A stretch of DNA of 25,215 nucleotides, taken from the IMG/VR virus record IMGVR_UViG_3300042547_000369, positions 1 through 25,215 of that record. One strand, written 5' to 3'. The notes beneath the pieces are model-generated. The model did no database searches and was not told the origin of the DNA. It was given only the letters and a program-made list of their open reading frames with translations. Both the position numbers and the translations under genes were made by a program. The DNA comes from a virus. Of the stretch, positions 13,004-20,383 are shown piece after piece (within the stretch, counting starts at the first letter, position 1; every line of letters starts with the position of its first letter).

Positions 13004-14302
13004 ATGAGTATTCCTGAAAATAATAAAACTTTTTGTATGGCTCCTTGGGTCCATATGAACATTGGACCCAATGGGGATGTTTACCCATGTTGTTTGATGC
13101 CTATAGGTAATAATGAACAAGAAGGGGAAAATGACGAAGAAGAAGTTAGTCCTCTTGAAACAATATCTACGGAATGTGCTGGAACTCCAAGAGAGTTTAG
13201 AATGGGTTCTCTAATGAATGAATCTCTCAAAGAGATTTGGAATAACGAAAACATGAGAGAACTTCGTAGAAATATGATATGTGGGAAGGAGTCTAGTTAT
13301 TGCACTGCATGTTATAAAGAAGAAGAGGTAGGACATGGTTCTCCCAGACAAACATTTAATAGTACCTACTCAAAACATTACAAGTATGTAAAAGAGACCA
13401 AAGAAGATGGAACTTTTGAAAGATTCAATCTTGTTTATTGGGATTTTAGATTAAACAATATTTGCAATTTCAAATGTAGAATGTGTGGCCCTGGATACAG
13501 CAGTTCTTGGGAACAAGAAATGAGAAAACAATTTAATATTGAGGGAGAGTATCCAAAAATTGATGTGGATATGGTCTATCAAGACATTGAACCATTATAT
13601 GATATTGTTGAGGAAATATATTTTGCTGGTGGGGAACCTCTGATCTCCGATCATCACTATAAGATTCTTAATAAATTGATTGAAAAATTCAGAAACAGGA
13701 AAGTTAAGTTAGCTTATAATACAAACTTTAGTACTTTAAAATACAAAGATCATGATGTTCTTAAGTTATGGGAGAGATTTCCAAACCTACATTTGTCCAT
13801 AAGTTTTGATGGAACAGAAAAAAGAGGAGAGTTGATTCGGAAAGGATTTGATTGGCAAAAATTTCTTGATAATTTTAAAATGTTCCGAAGTGCATTTCCT
13901 AATCAAAGAATATCAATTAATTGTGTTGTCCAAGCCATGAATTGTTTTCATGTGATGGATGCTCATAAAGAATTATACTTGAGAGGTATAATTAATAGTT
14001 GGGATGATTTTACTCTATGCATTTTACATAACCCAGATTTTTTATCTGTCTTGATTCTTGATGCAGAATCGAGAAAATTATTAGGTGAAAAAATTAAGTA
14101 TCATATCCAAAATTATCTTGTGCCTGCAAAAGCTCAAAGATCTATTAAACAATATATGTCGATACTTAAACTTCTTTCTACTGAGAAAAAAGAACATCTT
14201 CTTCCCATGTTTAGGTCTTATATGTCTTCACTAGATATTATAAGGAATGAGAATTCTTTAGAAGTTTTTCCAGAATTAGAGAGGATTCTGAATAATGATT
14301 GA
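13004..14302 (+). CDS. Twitch-domain radical SAM protein 1
   Basis: 432 residues from ATG 13004 (a TTG at 12992 is less likely). The N-terminal auxiliary-cluster region has C11 (FCMAPW), C29/C30 (VYPCCLM) and C100/C103 (CTAC), the arrangement of the 'N-terminal twitch' radical SAM family. The radical SAM cluster CNFKCRMC (C154, C158, C161) and the SAM-binding GGEP follow. The protein should hold two iron-sulfur clusters and use a 5'-deoxyadenosyl radical. SPASM/twitch relatives modify peptides or small molecules, but the substrate here is unknown. Its end overlaps its paralogue by eight bases, so the two are probably made together. Confidence 0.9.
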   Translation: MSIPENNKTFCMAPWVHMNIGPNGDVYPCCLMPIGNNEQEGENDEEEVSPLETISTECAGTPREFRMGSLMNESLKEIWNNENMRELRRNMICGKESSYCTACYKEEEVGHGSPRQTFNSTYSKHYKYVKETKEDGTFERFNLVYWDFRLNNICNFKCRMCGPGYSSSWEQEMRKQFNIEGEYPKIDVDMVYQDIEPLYDIVEEIYFAGGEPLISDHHYKILNKLIEKFRNRKVKLAYNTNFSTLKYKDHDVLKLWERFPNLHLSISFDGTEKRGELIRKGFDWQKFLDNFKMFRSAFPNQRISINCVVQAMNCFHVMDAHKELYLRGIINSWDDFTLCILHNPDFLSVLILDAESRKLLGEKIKYHIQNYLVPAKAQRSIKQYMSILKLLSTEKKEHLLPMFRSYMSSLDIIRNENSLEVFPELERILNND

Positions 14303-15536
14303 TAAGAATAAAGTTGATCCTAATAATGGAGTCTTTTGTGTAGCGCCTTGGATGACTTTAAATATTAGACAGGATGGTCAAGTTTGTCCATGTTGTGTTT
14401 GTGAATATGATTATGGAGATATTAATAAAAAATCTTTATGGGAAATTTGGAATGACGAACCCATTAAGAAATTTCGTGAGAGTATGATAAATGGTACACC
14501 ACATAAAAATTGTGAAGTGTGTTATAATAATCAAGCTGCAGGGAAAAGTTCCATGCGTGAGGATATTAATCGAAATTTGTTCCATGATTACAAAAAATTT
14601 GTATATCAAACTAATGATGATTACTCCGTTAATGAACCTGGATTTGTTTTTTGGGATCTAAAGTTAAGTAATAAGTGCAACTTCAAATGTAGAATGTGTA
14701 GTTGGACTGCAAGTTCTAGTTTTGAATTGGAACAATTTGGAAAAATATCTGGTAAATGGAATGCTGCAGAAAAAACTTATGAAGAAGTAGAACCATTTCT
14801 TGGAGTTGTAGAACATCTATATTTTTCTGGTGGCGAATCTTTGATTATAGATGAATATTGGAAAATAATGGATAAACTAATTGAATTGGGTAGAAACGAT
14901 AAGGTTACGGTCGCAGGTAATACTAACTTTAGTAATCTCGTATATAAAGGTAGACATATTTTTGATCTATGGGATCAATTTAACAGAGAGATGCAAGTTC
15001 ATATTAGTGTTGATGGAGTTGGTGCAAGAGGAGAACTAATCCGAAAAGGATTTAAGTGGGATAGATTTGTATCTCATGCGGAACAATTTAGAGATAGGTT
15101 TAGAAATAAAGAACATACCCATCAATTGCATTTTGATTGTACAATTCAAGCATTAAACATTTTTGATTTTGTTACTCTACATCAGTATCTTTATAATAGT
15201 GGATTGATGAAAGATATTGATTTCTTTTTTATGAATTTTTTGCAAACTCCGAGAGAAATGTCCGTTTGGATTTTGGATAAAAAAACAAAAGAAGCCGCAA
15301 AAGAAAATATAAGAAATCATATTGATAATTTTTTAATTCCTAATGGATCTAAAGTATGTGTTGAGTTTTGTGAAAGTTTACTAACTTACATTGATTTGTA
15401 TCAAGAACAGAAATTGATTCCAGATTTCTTGGATTCTATGAGGAGATTTGATAAAATAAGAAATGAAAATATTATTGAAACATTTCCAGAGTTTCAAAGA
15501 ATCTGGGATGTTATCAAAGTTAAACCTAAAACTTGA
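14295..15536 (+). CDS. Twitch-domain radical SAM protein 2
   Basis: 413 residues, a diverged paralogue of the preceding gene: C15 (FCVAPW), C31/C33/C34 (CPCC), C73/C76 (CEVC), radical SAM CNFKCRMC (C128, C132, C135), and GGE in YFSGGESL. Shared stretches such as RGELIRKGF and the C-terminal RNENxxExFPExxRI confirm the kinship. The first copy has an insert of about 35 acidic residues after its N-terminal Cys pair that this one lacks. Two copies in tandem suggest a heteromeric enzyme or two sequential reactions. No precursor peptide gene is obvious in between or directly next to them. Confidence 0.9.
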   Translation: MIDKNKVDPNNGVFCVAPWMTLNIRQDGQVCPCCVCEYDYGDINKKSLWEIWNDEPIKKFRESMINGTPHKNCEVCYNNQAAGKSSMREDINRNLFHDYKKFVYQTNDDYSVNEPGFVFWDLKLSNKCNFKCRMCSWTASSSFELEQFGKISGKWNAAEKTYEEVEPFLGVVEHLYFSGGESLIIDEYWKIMDKLIELGRNDKVTVAGNTNFSNLVYKGRHIFDLWDQFNREMQVHISVDGVGARGELIRKGFKWDRFVSHAEQFRDRFRNKEHTHQLHFDCTIQALNIFDFVTLHQYLYNSGLMKDIDFFFMNFLQTPREMSVWILDKKTKEAAKENIRNHIDNFLIPNGSKVCVEFCESLLTYIDLYQEQKLIPDFLDSMRRFDKIRNENIIETFPEFQRIWDVIKVKPKT

Positions 15537-15561
15537 TAAAAAATTAAATAAGTGTTATACT
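15533..15561 (+). promoter_or_regulatory. sigma70-type promoter with a late-like box in its spacer
   Basis: TTGATA (15533-15538) and TATACT (15556-15561), 17 bases apart, with TTAAATAA (15544-15551) in the spacer, the same layout as at 6431. The -35 overlaps the stop codon of the second radical SAM gene. It serves the small genes from 15586. Confidence 0.75.
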
Positions 15562-15585
15562 AATAACAAATGAATGAATTTAATT

Positions 15586-15738
15586 ATGTCAAAAAGAACT
15601 TATACGATTGAAAAGAAAGATCCAACACACAATCAGGTATGGGAATGGAATGAAACTCCAGAATTGGTTAAACTCCTTAAAGAACTACACACAAACAAGT
15701 CCACATCCAGCACTGGATCCAACAACTCCGTGGTATGA
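15586..15738 (+). CDS. Small gene, 5' part of an apparently frameshifted reading frame
   Basis: ATG 15586, 24 bases after the -10 box, opens MSKRTYTIEKKDPTHNQVWEWNETPELVKLLKELHTN, which looks like normal folded protein. It then turns into low-complexity Ser/Thr/Asn (NKSTSSTGSNNSVV) and stops at 15738. In the +1 frame the DNA from about 15695 instead encodes a Trp/Cys/Pro-rich, protein-like continuation (see 15650-15850). I read the two as one gene of about 88 residues broken by a frameshift, either a mutation, a sequencing error or a programmed +1 slip near 15685-15705. Function unknown. Confidence 0.55.
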   Translation: MSKRTYTIEKKDPTHNQVWEWNETPELVKLLKELHTNKSTSSTGSNNSVV

Positions 15739-15850
15739 TTGGTTATGTTATTGCGAAATCTGTGAAAGTTTAGGTCCCCTTCCAGGTCAACCTTCTCTTC
15801 GCAGATTTATGGCGTATCGAAGATATCTTAAAGAAGTAGGTGTACTATGA
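15650..15850 (+). CDS. 3' part of the frameshifted gene (+1 frame), or a separate 66-residue gene
   Basis: From about 15695 the frame reads SPHPALDPTTPWYDWLCYCEICESLGPLPGQPS..., ending RRYLKEVGVL. The Trp-rich, Cys-containing composition and final helix look like genuine protein. An in-frame ATG at 15650 could start it independently, but the residues before 15695 look like an out-of-frame readout of the 15586 gene. Its TGA overlaps the next ATG (ATGA), as in intact gene pairs here, so this 3' end is the true end of a gene. Function unknown. Confidence 0.6.
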   Translation: MKLQNWLNSLKNYTQTSPHPALDPTTPWYDWLCYCEICESLGPLPGQPSLRRFMAYRRYLKEVGVL

Positions 15851-16062
15851 TTGCAACAAATTGGTTTCAGAGAAAATGGGGCCTAGACGATCCAGTTCTA
15901 ATTGATGAACTCTATTCTAGACTTGTTGAGTTGGAACAAAGAGTTGAAGAACTTGAAAGGGAGAATGTAGAGACAACTAATGAACTCTATCGTATGGAAA
16001 ACTCTTTGGATGCCCGTATAGATATTATTGCAGAACGCTGTAGGATTGATTACGATGTATGA
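15847..16062 (+). CDS. 71-residue coiled-coil protein
   Basis: Starts at an ATGA overlap. After NWFQRKWGLDDPVLIDELYS comes a clear heptad region (RLVELEQRVEELERENVETT, residues 25-44, continuing to about 62) forming a coiled coil, probably a dimer or trimer. Unknown function. Located upstream of the fibre-tip genes, so a structural or assembly role is possible. Confidence 0.7.
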   Translation: MIATNWFQRKWGLDDPVLIDELYSRLVELEQRVEELERENVETTNELYRMENSLDARIDIIAERCRIDYDV

Positions 16063-16228
16063 ACTCGATGATTTTGAAAAAGCCCTCGCACATTTTGGCA
16101 CAAGGGTCGATATTATTTGCGCCCTTGAAATGGGTGGAAAGATTGATTCTATTTCCGCTTACAAAGAAATCAAAGCAGAACTCAAAGAACTTAAACGAGC
16201 TAAAAAACAATACGCTAAGGATATGTGA
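16055..16228 (+). CDS. Unknown 57-residue helical protein
   Basis: ATG 16055 overlaps the coiled-coil gene by eight bases; an in-frame TTG at 16028 is less likely. Reads MYELDDFEKALAHFGTRVDIICALEMGGKIDS... and ends in a strongly basic helix (KAELKELKRAKKQYAKDM). Not recognised. Directly downstream, in another frame, is a zinc-finger fragment without a start codon. Confidence 0.65.
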   Translation: MYELDDFEKALAHFGTRVDIICALEMGGKIDSISAYKEIKAELKELKRAKKQYAKDM

Positions 16229-16343
16229 TAAGTGTGGTGAAGAAAAACCACTAACTTCTGATTATTATCAAAGAGTAAAACACTTTAAGAGTGGTTTTTC
16301 TTATTGGTGTAATGAGTGTAATAAACCTAAGCCAAAAGATTAA
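16213..16343 (+). pseudogene. Headless zinc-finger fragment, possible relic of an HNH/Endo VII-type endonuclease
   Basis: In the frame +1 to the previous gene, bases 16213-16343 read RICDKCGEEKPLTSDYYQRV..., then GFSYWCNECNKPKPKD. The CxxC...CxEC spacing, the Leu/Thr after the first pair and the Lys-x-Gly-x-Ser before the second mirror the N-terminal zinc module of the endonuclease at 2401-2772. No ATG, GTG or TTG lies at a sensible distance in frame. Either a +1 slip near the ATGTGA end of the upstream gene makes a fusion, or this is the stub of a decayed homing gene. The catalytic half is absent. Confidence 0.45.
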
Positions 16344-16345
16344 GT

Positions 16346-16353
16346 TATAAATA
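16346..16353 (+). promoter_or_regulatory. T4-type late promoter
   Basis: An exact TATAAATA, the T4 late promoter consensus read by the phage sigma gp55, 32 bases upstream of the first tail-collar gene, which is where a late structural promoter is expected. Confidence 0.8.
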
Positions 16354-16385
16354 TTCTAAAAGTAGGTAAGATGCTGGGATAAACT

Positions 16386-16946
16386 ATGGCTAAATTGACT
16401 GTAAATGGTATTACATTTAGTGATTCAACGCAGCTAAATTCAAAAAGAGGAATTTTCCCCCAGAGTACTGCTTGGATTTTTTATCAAGCATCTGCTCCTA
16501 CTGGTTGGACTAAATCGACTAGTAATGATAATAAGGCACTTAGAGTAGTATCAGGAAGTGGTGGATTGTCTGCAGGGACAAGATCCTTTACATCCATGAT
16601 GACTAGTTCATACTTTAATTATTCTGGTACTATTAGTGTAGCAACTCCAACGGGAAATCATCCTCTAACTACGGCTCAAATTCCTGCTCATACACATACC
16701 ATGCCTACTGGAAATTATTCTTTTAATGCCGTTCCTGCAATTTTTAATCCTGATGGGAGTTTTAATAGTTGGAATGGTGGCGATGTCACAAGAGCTGCTG
16801 CATGGACCAGAAACTCCCCTGCAACTGGATCTGTTGGTAGTGGTTCTGGTCATGCCCACCCTGTAGCTGCTACTGCTCCTATTAGTGTACCAATTTCTTT
16901 AGCAGTTCAATATATGGATGTTATTGTCTGTAGTTTTGATGGATAA
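16386..16946 (+). CDS. Tail-collar-domain fibre-tip protein 1
   Basis: 186 residues. The segment IFYQASAPTGWTKSTSNDNK followed by ALRVVSGSGG is the signature of the phage tail Collar domain found in short tail fibres such as T4 gp12. The His-containing loops (AHTHTMPTG and GHAHPV) resemble the metal-binding His residues of gp12-like fibre tips. The first 20 residues (LTVNGITFSDST) form the attachment sequence shared with the next gene. It probably forms a trimer that contacts the host surface. Driven by an exact late promoter. The Gly/Ser/Asn-rich middle differs most from its paralogue, as expected for a receptor-binding loop. Confidence 0.85.
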   Translation: MAKLTVNGITFSDSTQLNSKRGIFPQSTAWIFYQASAPTGWTKSTSNDNKALRVVSGSGGLSAGTRSFTSMMTSSYFNYSGTISVATPTGNHPLTTAQIPAHTHTMPTGNYSFNAVPAIFNPDGSFNSWNGGDVTRAAAWTRNSPATGSVGSGSGHAHPVAATAPISVPISLAVQYMDVIVCSFDG

Positions 16947-16949
16947 ATA
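16942..16949 (+). promoter_or_regulatory. Late-type promoter overlapping the stop of collar gene 1
   Basis: GATAAATA, seven of eight to the T4 late consensus and identical to the box upstream of psbA. It includes the TAA stop of the first collar gene and lies 34 bases before the second, almost the same distance as the box before the first. Confidence 0.65.
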
Positions 16950-16983
16950 CTTTCAATAAGATCTGTAGTTTACATTATATAAA

Positions 16984-17508
16984 ATGGCAGCTAAATTAAC
17001 AGCATCAGGGGTAGTTTTTACTGATAGTACCGTTTTGAATTCAAAGTACGGTATTGTTCCACAAAGTTCAGTATCAATATTCTATCAAGCATCTGCTCCT
17101 ACTGGTTGGACAAAATCTACATCTAATAATGATAAAACACTTAGAGTTGTTAGTGGAACTGGCGGAACATCTGGAGGATCTACAGCTTTTAGTACTATCT
17201 TTCCTACATCTACGACACCAGTATCGGTATCAAGTATACCTTTAAGTGGAACTACGGGAGCTACAACTCTAACCGAAGGTCAATTGCCAGCTCATACACA
17301 CCCTAATGGTGGTTTTACTGGATTGACTCCCGGTGGAGGTGATGTTGGTGGCGGTGCAGGATGGACTAGAAGTAGTCCAGCGACTGGACCTGGCCCTGCA
17401 AGTGGTGGGGGAAGTCATACACACCCTTGGTCTGGTACAGCTAATTTTTCATCGACTTTTGATCTTAGACTTCAATACATAGATGTAATTGTTTGCAGCT
17501 TTAATTAA
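16984..17508 (+). CDS. Tail-collar-domain fibre-tip protein 2
   Basis: 174 residues, clear paralogue of the preceding gene. The N-terminal domain (GVVFTDSTVLNSKYGIVPQS, then IFYQASAPTGWTKSTSN) and the C-terminal strand (LRLQYIDVIVCSFN) are shared, while the middle has a glycine-rich variable section with His motifs (AHTHPNGG and SHTHPW). The pattern of conserved ends and diverged middle fits two receptor-binding tips with different specificity, or subunits of one tip. Has its own late-type promoter. Confidence 0.85.
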   Translation: MAAKLTASGVVFTDSTVLNSKYGIVPQSSVSIFYQASAPTGWTKSTSNNDKTLRVVSGTGGTSGGSTAFSTIFPTSTTPVSVSSIPLSGTTGATTLTEGQLPAHTHPNGGFTGLTPGGGDVGGGAGWTRSSPATGPGPASGGGSHTHPWSGTANFSSTFDLRLQYIDVIVCSFN

Positions 17509-17521
17509 TCGGTGATATAAT
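17493..17521 (+). promoter_or_regulatory. Extended -10 promoter
   Basis: TGATATAAT (17513-17521), a TGN-extended perfect -10, with a weak TTGCAG 17 bases upstream (17493-17498). The identical TGATATAAT occurs at the end of psbD. ATG 17543 follows. Confidence 0.6.
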
Positions 17522-17542
17522 AGAAAATATTATTTTGTCAAT

Positions 17543-17884
17543 ATGAAAAAAAATCAATCTGGAAATTTTTGTCCTCTTATTAAAAAAGATTGTGTAGAAC
17601 ACAAGTGTTCTTGGTGGATGCATGTAAGAGGAATGAATCCAAATACAGGAGAAGATATAGACCACTGGGCTTGCGCTGTGACTTGGATGCCTATGTTGAC
17701 AATTGAAAATTCTCAACAACAAAGACAAACTGGAGCAGCTGTAGAGTCATTTAGAAATGAAGTAGTAAAATCTAATAATGAAAATAGACAACTATATATT
17801 GATATGATTCAACAAAATGGTATTTTACCTGTAGATATAACTTCTTTAACCAATACTAATGCACTACCAGAGTCGGGAGAATAA
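17543..17884 (+). CDS. 113-residue four-cysteine protein
   Basis: The N-terminal half has four Cys (10, 17, 22 and 44) with several Trp and His (FCPLIKKDC, KCSWWMHVRG, HWACAVTWMP), a plausible zinc or iron-sulfur site. The rest is helical and polar (NSQQQRQTGAAVESFRNEV). No family recognised. It follows the collar genes and has its own probable promoter. Confidence 0.72.
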   Translation: MKKNQSGNFCPLIKKDCVEHKCSWWMHVRGMNPNTGEDIDHWACAVTWMPMLTIENSQQQRQTGAAVESFRNEVVKSNNENRQLYIDMIQQNGILPVDITSLTNTNALPESGE

Positions 17885-17887
17885 AAT

Positions 17888-18358
17888 ATGAGATTAACAA
17901 TCATTCCTACAGATAAAACTGTATATTTGGATGGAAAGTGTTATCATGATATAGATTTAAGTTGGATTCCCGATATTGAAGATAAAAAAGTTCACGCAAT
18001 TCAGTGGTTGGATGAAGACAACGATGGTATAGGTGAAGGTGAAATTGAATTTGTTGGTCCTGATCAAAATTTAAAAATCACTACATTGGGTATAGAGGGA
18101 TTTTGTAGTTTTCAAAAAGCTATTGATCAGTGGAATGAAAAAAAAGAAGAAGAAGAGGCTTTATACCAAGAATATTTGGCAGAACAACAAAGACTTAAAC
18201 AAGAAGAAGAAGATAGAATTCAAGCTAATTTTCTTTCCTTTAATCAGGCATATCTTCCTGTCCTGGAAGATGAAGATGGGGATGACAATTTGAAAGAAGG
18301 AGAGGAGGAAGAAGAAAATATATTCTACGACATTGAAGAACTTTTAAAGGAAATTTGA
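17888..18358 (+). CDS. 156-residue protein, possible tail-fibre assembly accessory
   Basis: The N-terminal 80 residues (MRLTIIPTDKTVYLDGKCYH, HAIQWLDEDNDGIGEGEIEF) follow a pattern I associate with small proteins encoded next to phage tail-fibre genes (a strand with 'TVYxDG', then 'HAIQW...GEIEF'). A charged coiled coil follows (about residues 84-112, rich in Glu/Gln/Lys), then a very acidic tail. Fibre chaperones often have this position and layout. The role is inferred from location and rough similarity. Confidence 0.72.
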   Translation: MRLTIIPTDKTVYLDGKCYHDIDLSWIPDIEDKKVHAIQWLDEDNDGIGEGEIEFVGPDQNLKITTLGIEGFCSFQKAIDQWNEKKEEEEALYQEYLAEQQRLKQEEEDRIQANFLSFNQAYLPVLEDEDGDDNLKEGEEEEENIFYDIEELLKEI

Positions 18359-18381
18359 TACCAGTCTATTCATTCTAAACT

Positions 18382-19596
18382 ATGAACAAAAAATTAATTG
18401 AAAATAACTATATTGTGCTGCAAGATTTTATTTCAAAGGAAAGGGCTTCAGATCTTTCTTTTGAATTTCTAAAATATTGTAAAGAAAATAATCTGGAAGG
18501 TGATGATCAGGCTCCAGATTCTTTTTCTTTGTACAATCATATTTCATTTTTGGAATTACTCTGTGAAAAAACTCCAGAAGTTTCTTCTGCAATCGGAGAA
18601 ATTGTTCTTCCGACATATTCTTATGCAAGAGTTTATAAAAACGGAAGTGAACTACTACGACACACTGACCGTGATGCTTGTGAGATATCATTGACCTTGC
18701 ATTTGCATGGTGATTCGACTTGGCCCATATGGATTGAGACTCCTTCTGGAGAACAACGGTCTGTAGATTTAAATCCAGGTGATGCTATGTTATATCTGGG
18801 TAGAACTGCTCCTCATTGGAGAGAAAAGTATGATGGAGAATATTATACTCAAGTTTTCTTGCATTATGTGAGAAGTCGTGGGGATTGTTCTTATGCATAT
18901 TTTGATAAGTTGAATGAACAGAGTAAACCAGAAAGTGAAAATGTAGTTATTGACGATCAAATTGAAGAATCTTCTATTGAAGAACCAGTAGTCGATAATA
19001 AAAAGTCAGAGACAACATCAATTTCTACCAGAAGTACAAGAACTTTAGAGGAATATATTTTTACATTAGATAATGTTGTTCCTGAAGAATTGTGCGATAG
19101 GATTCTAGATGAATATCGTGAGTGCAGTTCTTGGAATCCAACTAGTGTTGGAAGTGGAAATGTTGACCCTCAAATTAGAAATTGTGATGTGATAAACATT
19201 TCAAACGATATGGTTCTTTCTGGAAATTTTGACATTAGAAAAAAACTAGATCAAGACTTCTATATCTGTGCTTCAAATGCAATCAATGAATATCGGAAAT
19301 TGTTCCCAGATGTTGCTTCTGAAATTGATACTGGATATGACTTATTAAGATACAAAGAAGGTCAGTTTTATATTCAACACACGGATTCATTTAAAAATCA
19401 ACAAAGATCAGTAAGTTGTTCTTTTCTTTTGAATGATGACTACGAAGGTGGTGAGTTTGCATTTTTTGATAGAGAAATTATGATTAAAGGTGGAAAAGGA
19501 TCTATCGTAATGTTCCCTTCCAATTTCATGTTTCCTCATGAGGTAATGCCTGTAACTTCTGGAACTAGATATTCGATTATTACCTGGTATGTCTGA
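18382..19596 (+). CDS. Tandem two-domain 2OG-Fe(II) oxygenase (prolyl-4-hydroxylase-like)
   Basis: 404 residues holding two dioxygenase domains joined by an acidic, Ser/Thr-rich linker (about 178-222). Domain 1 has H94-x-D96 (RHTDRD) and distal H145 (APHWRE), ending QVFLHYV; the usual Arg after the distal His is not obvious. Domain 2 has H333-x-D335 (QHTDS), H386 (FPHEV) and R396 (GTRYSI), a complete prolyl-4-hydroxylase-like site. Such enzymes hydroxylate Pro, Lys or Asn in proteins, or small molecules. The gene sits right after the fibre-tip genes and overlaps the first GT25 gene by eight bases, so hydroxylation and glycosylation may be coupled, as in collagen modification (inference). Confidence 0.85.
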   Translation: MNKKLIENNYIVLQDFISKERASDLSFEFLKYCKENNLEGDDQAPDSFSLYNHISFLELLCEKTPEVSSAIGEIVLPTYSYARVYKNGSELLRHTDRDACEISLTLHLHGDSTWPIWIETPSGEQRSVDLNPGDAMLYLGRTAPHWREKYDGEYYTQVFLHYVRSRGDCSYAYFDKLNEQSKPESENVVIDDQIEESSIEEPVVDNKKSETTSISTRSTRTLEEYIFTLDNVVPEELCDRILDEYRECSSWNPTSVGSGNVDPQIRNCDVINISNDMVLSGNFDIRKKLDQDFYICASNAINEYRKLFPDVASEIDTGYDLLRYKEGQFYIQHTDSFKNQQRSVSCSFLLNDDYEGGEFAFFDREIMIKGGKGSIVMFPSNFMFPHEVMPVTSGTRYSIITWYV

Positions 19597-20383
19597 TAAA
19601 CTTAAAGGAATTCCAAGTATCTACTATCTCAATTTAGACTCTGAGGTAGACAGAAGACAATACATGGAAAGACAATTTGAAAAATTGAATCTCAATAATG
19701 TAAAGAGATTCTCTGGATCAAATTACCTTGTAGAAGATTATGAAGATTGGAAAGATATTCTACACTTCCCCAATTTAATTGATGAAAAAAGACATCAATT
19801 GACAGCTTCAATCACTCTTTCTACTCTTGAGATGATTCAACATTGGTTAGAAACAACTGATGAAAAACATTTAATTTTATTTGAAGATGATTATGATTTA
19901 AATCTAATTCAATATTGGCATTTTGATTGGGAGTATTTGATGAAGAGTATTCCTTATGATTGGGATTGTATTCAATTGGGATTTGAATCACCTCACTATA
20001 TTAAATTTTATCTTCATCCCAAAGATAAGACGAGTACTTATGGGCCAATTTTAATTAATAGACATTTTGCTCAAAAGTTAATCAATTTACATTATGTTAA
20101 AGAAAAATACATGTTGATTCGTAAGTATGGAAGTCATCCTTATGATAAAGGATATCGAGTTGTTTCTTTAGATACTGTTCTTCCTTTTTTAGGAGTCACC
20201 TACCAGTTACCACTAATAACTCAAAATCCATATCTGGATAAAGTACCAAAGAAACATCACTTCATTTGTAGAGACATCTATTATGATTGGTGGAAAAATA
20301 AAAGAGACAACTTTACTTTAGAAGAATTCTTTTCTTATGGGAAAGAAAATGATATCGAAATGGTAGAATTTTTAAAAAGATAA
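19589..20383 (+). CDS. Glycosyltransferase family 25-like protein 1
   Basis: 264 residues. The opening IYYLNLDSEVDRRQYMERQF and a central FEDDYDL match the GT25 family (LPS and procollagen glycosyltransferases), with the acidic EDD motif that binds the metal and nucleotide sugar. The C-terminal half (INRHFAQKLINLHY, DWWKNKRDNFTLEEFF) is shared with the next two genes. GT25 enzymes typically transfer galactose or glucose. Starts eight bases inside the oxygenase gene and ends at a TAATG junction with the second copy. Confidence 0.85.
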   Translation: MSDKLKGIPSIYYLNLDSEVDRRQYMERQFEKLNLNNVKRFSGSNYLVEDYEDWKDILHFPNLIDEKRHQLTASITLSTLEMIQHWLETTDEKHLILFEDDYDLNLIQYWHFDWEYLMKSIPYDWDCIQLGFESPHYIKFYLHPKDKTSTYGPILINRHFAQKLINLHYVKEKYMLIRKYGSHPYDKGYRVVSLDTVLPFLGVTYQLPLITQNPYLDKVPKKHHFICRDIYYDWWKNKRDNFTLEEFFSYGKENDIEMVEFLKR

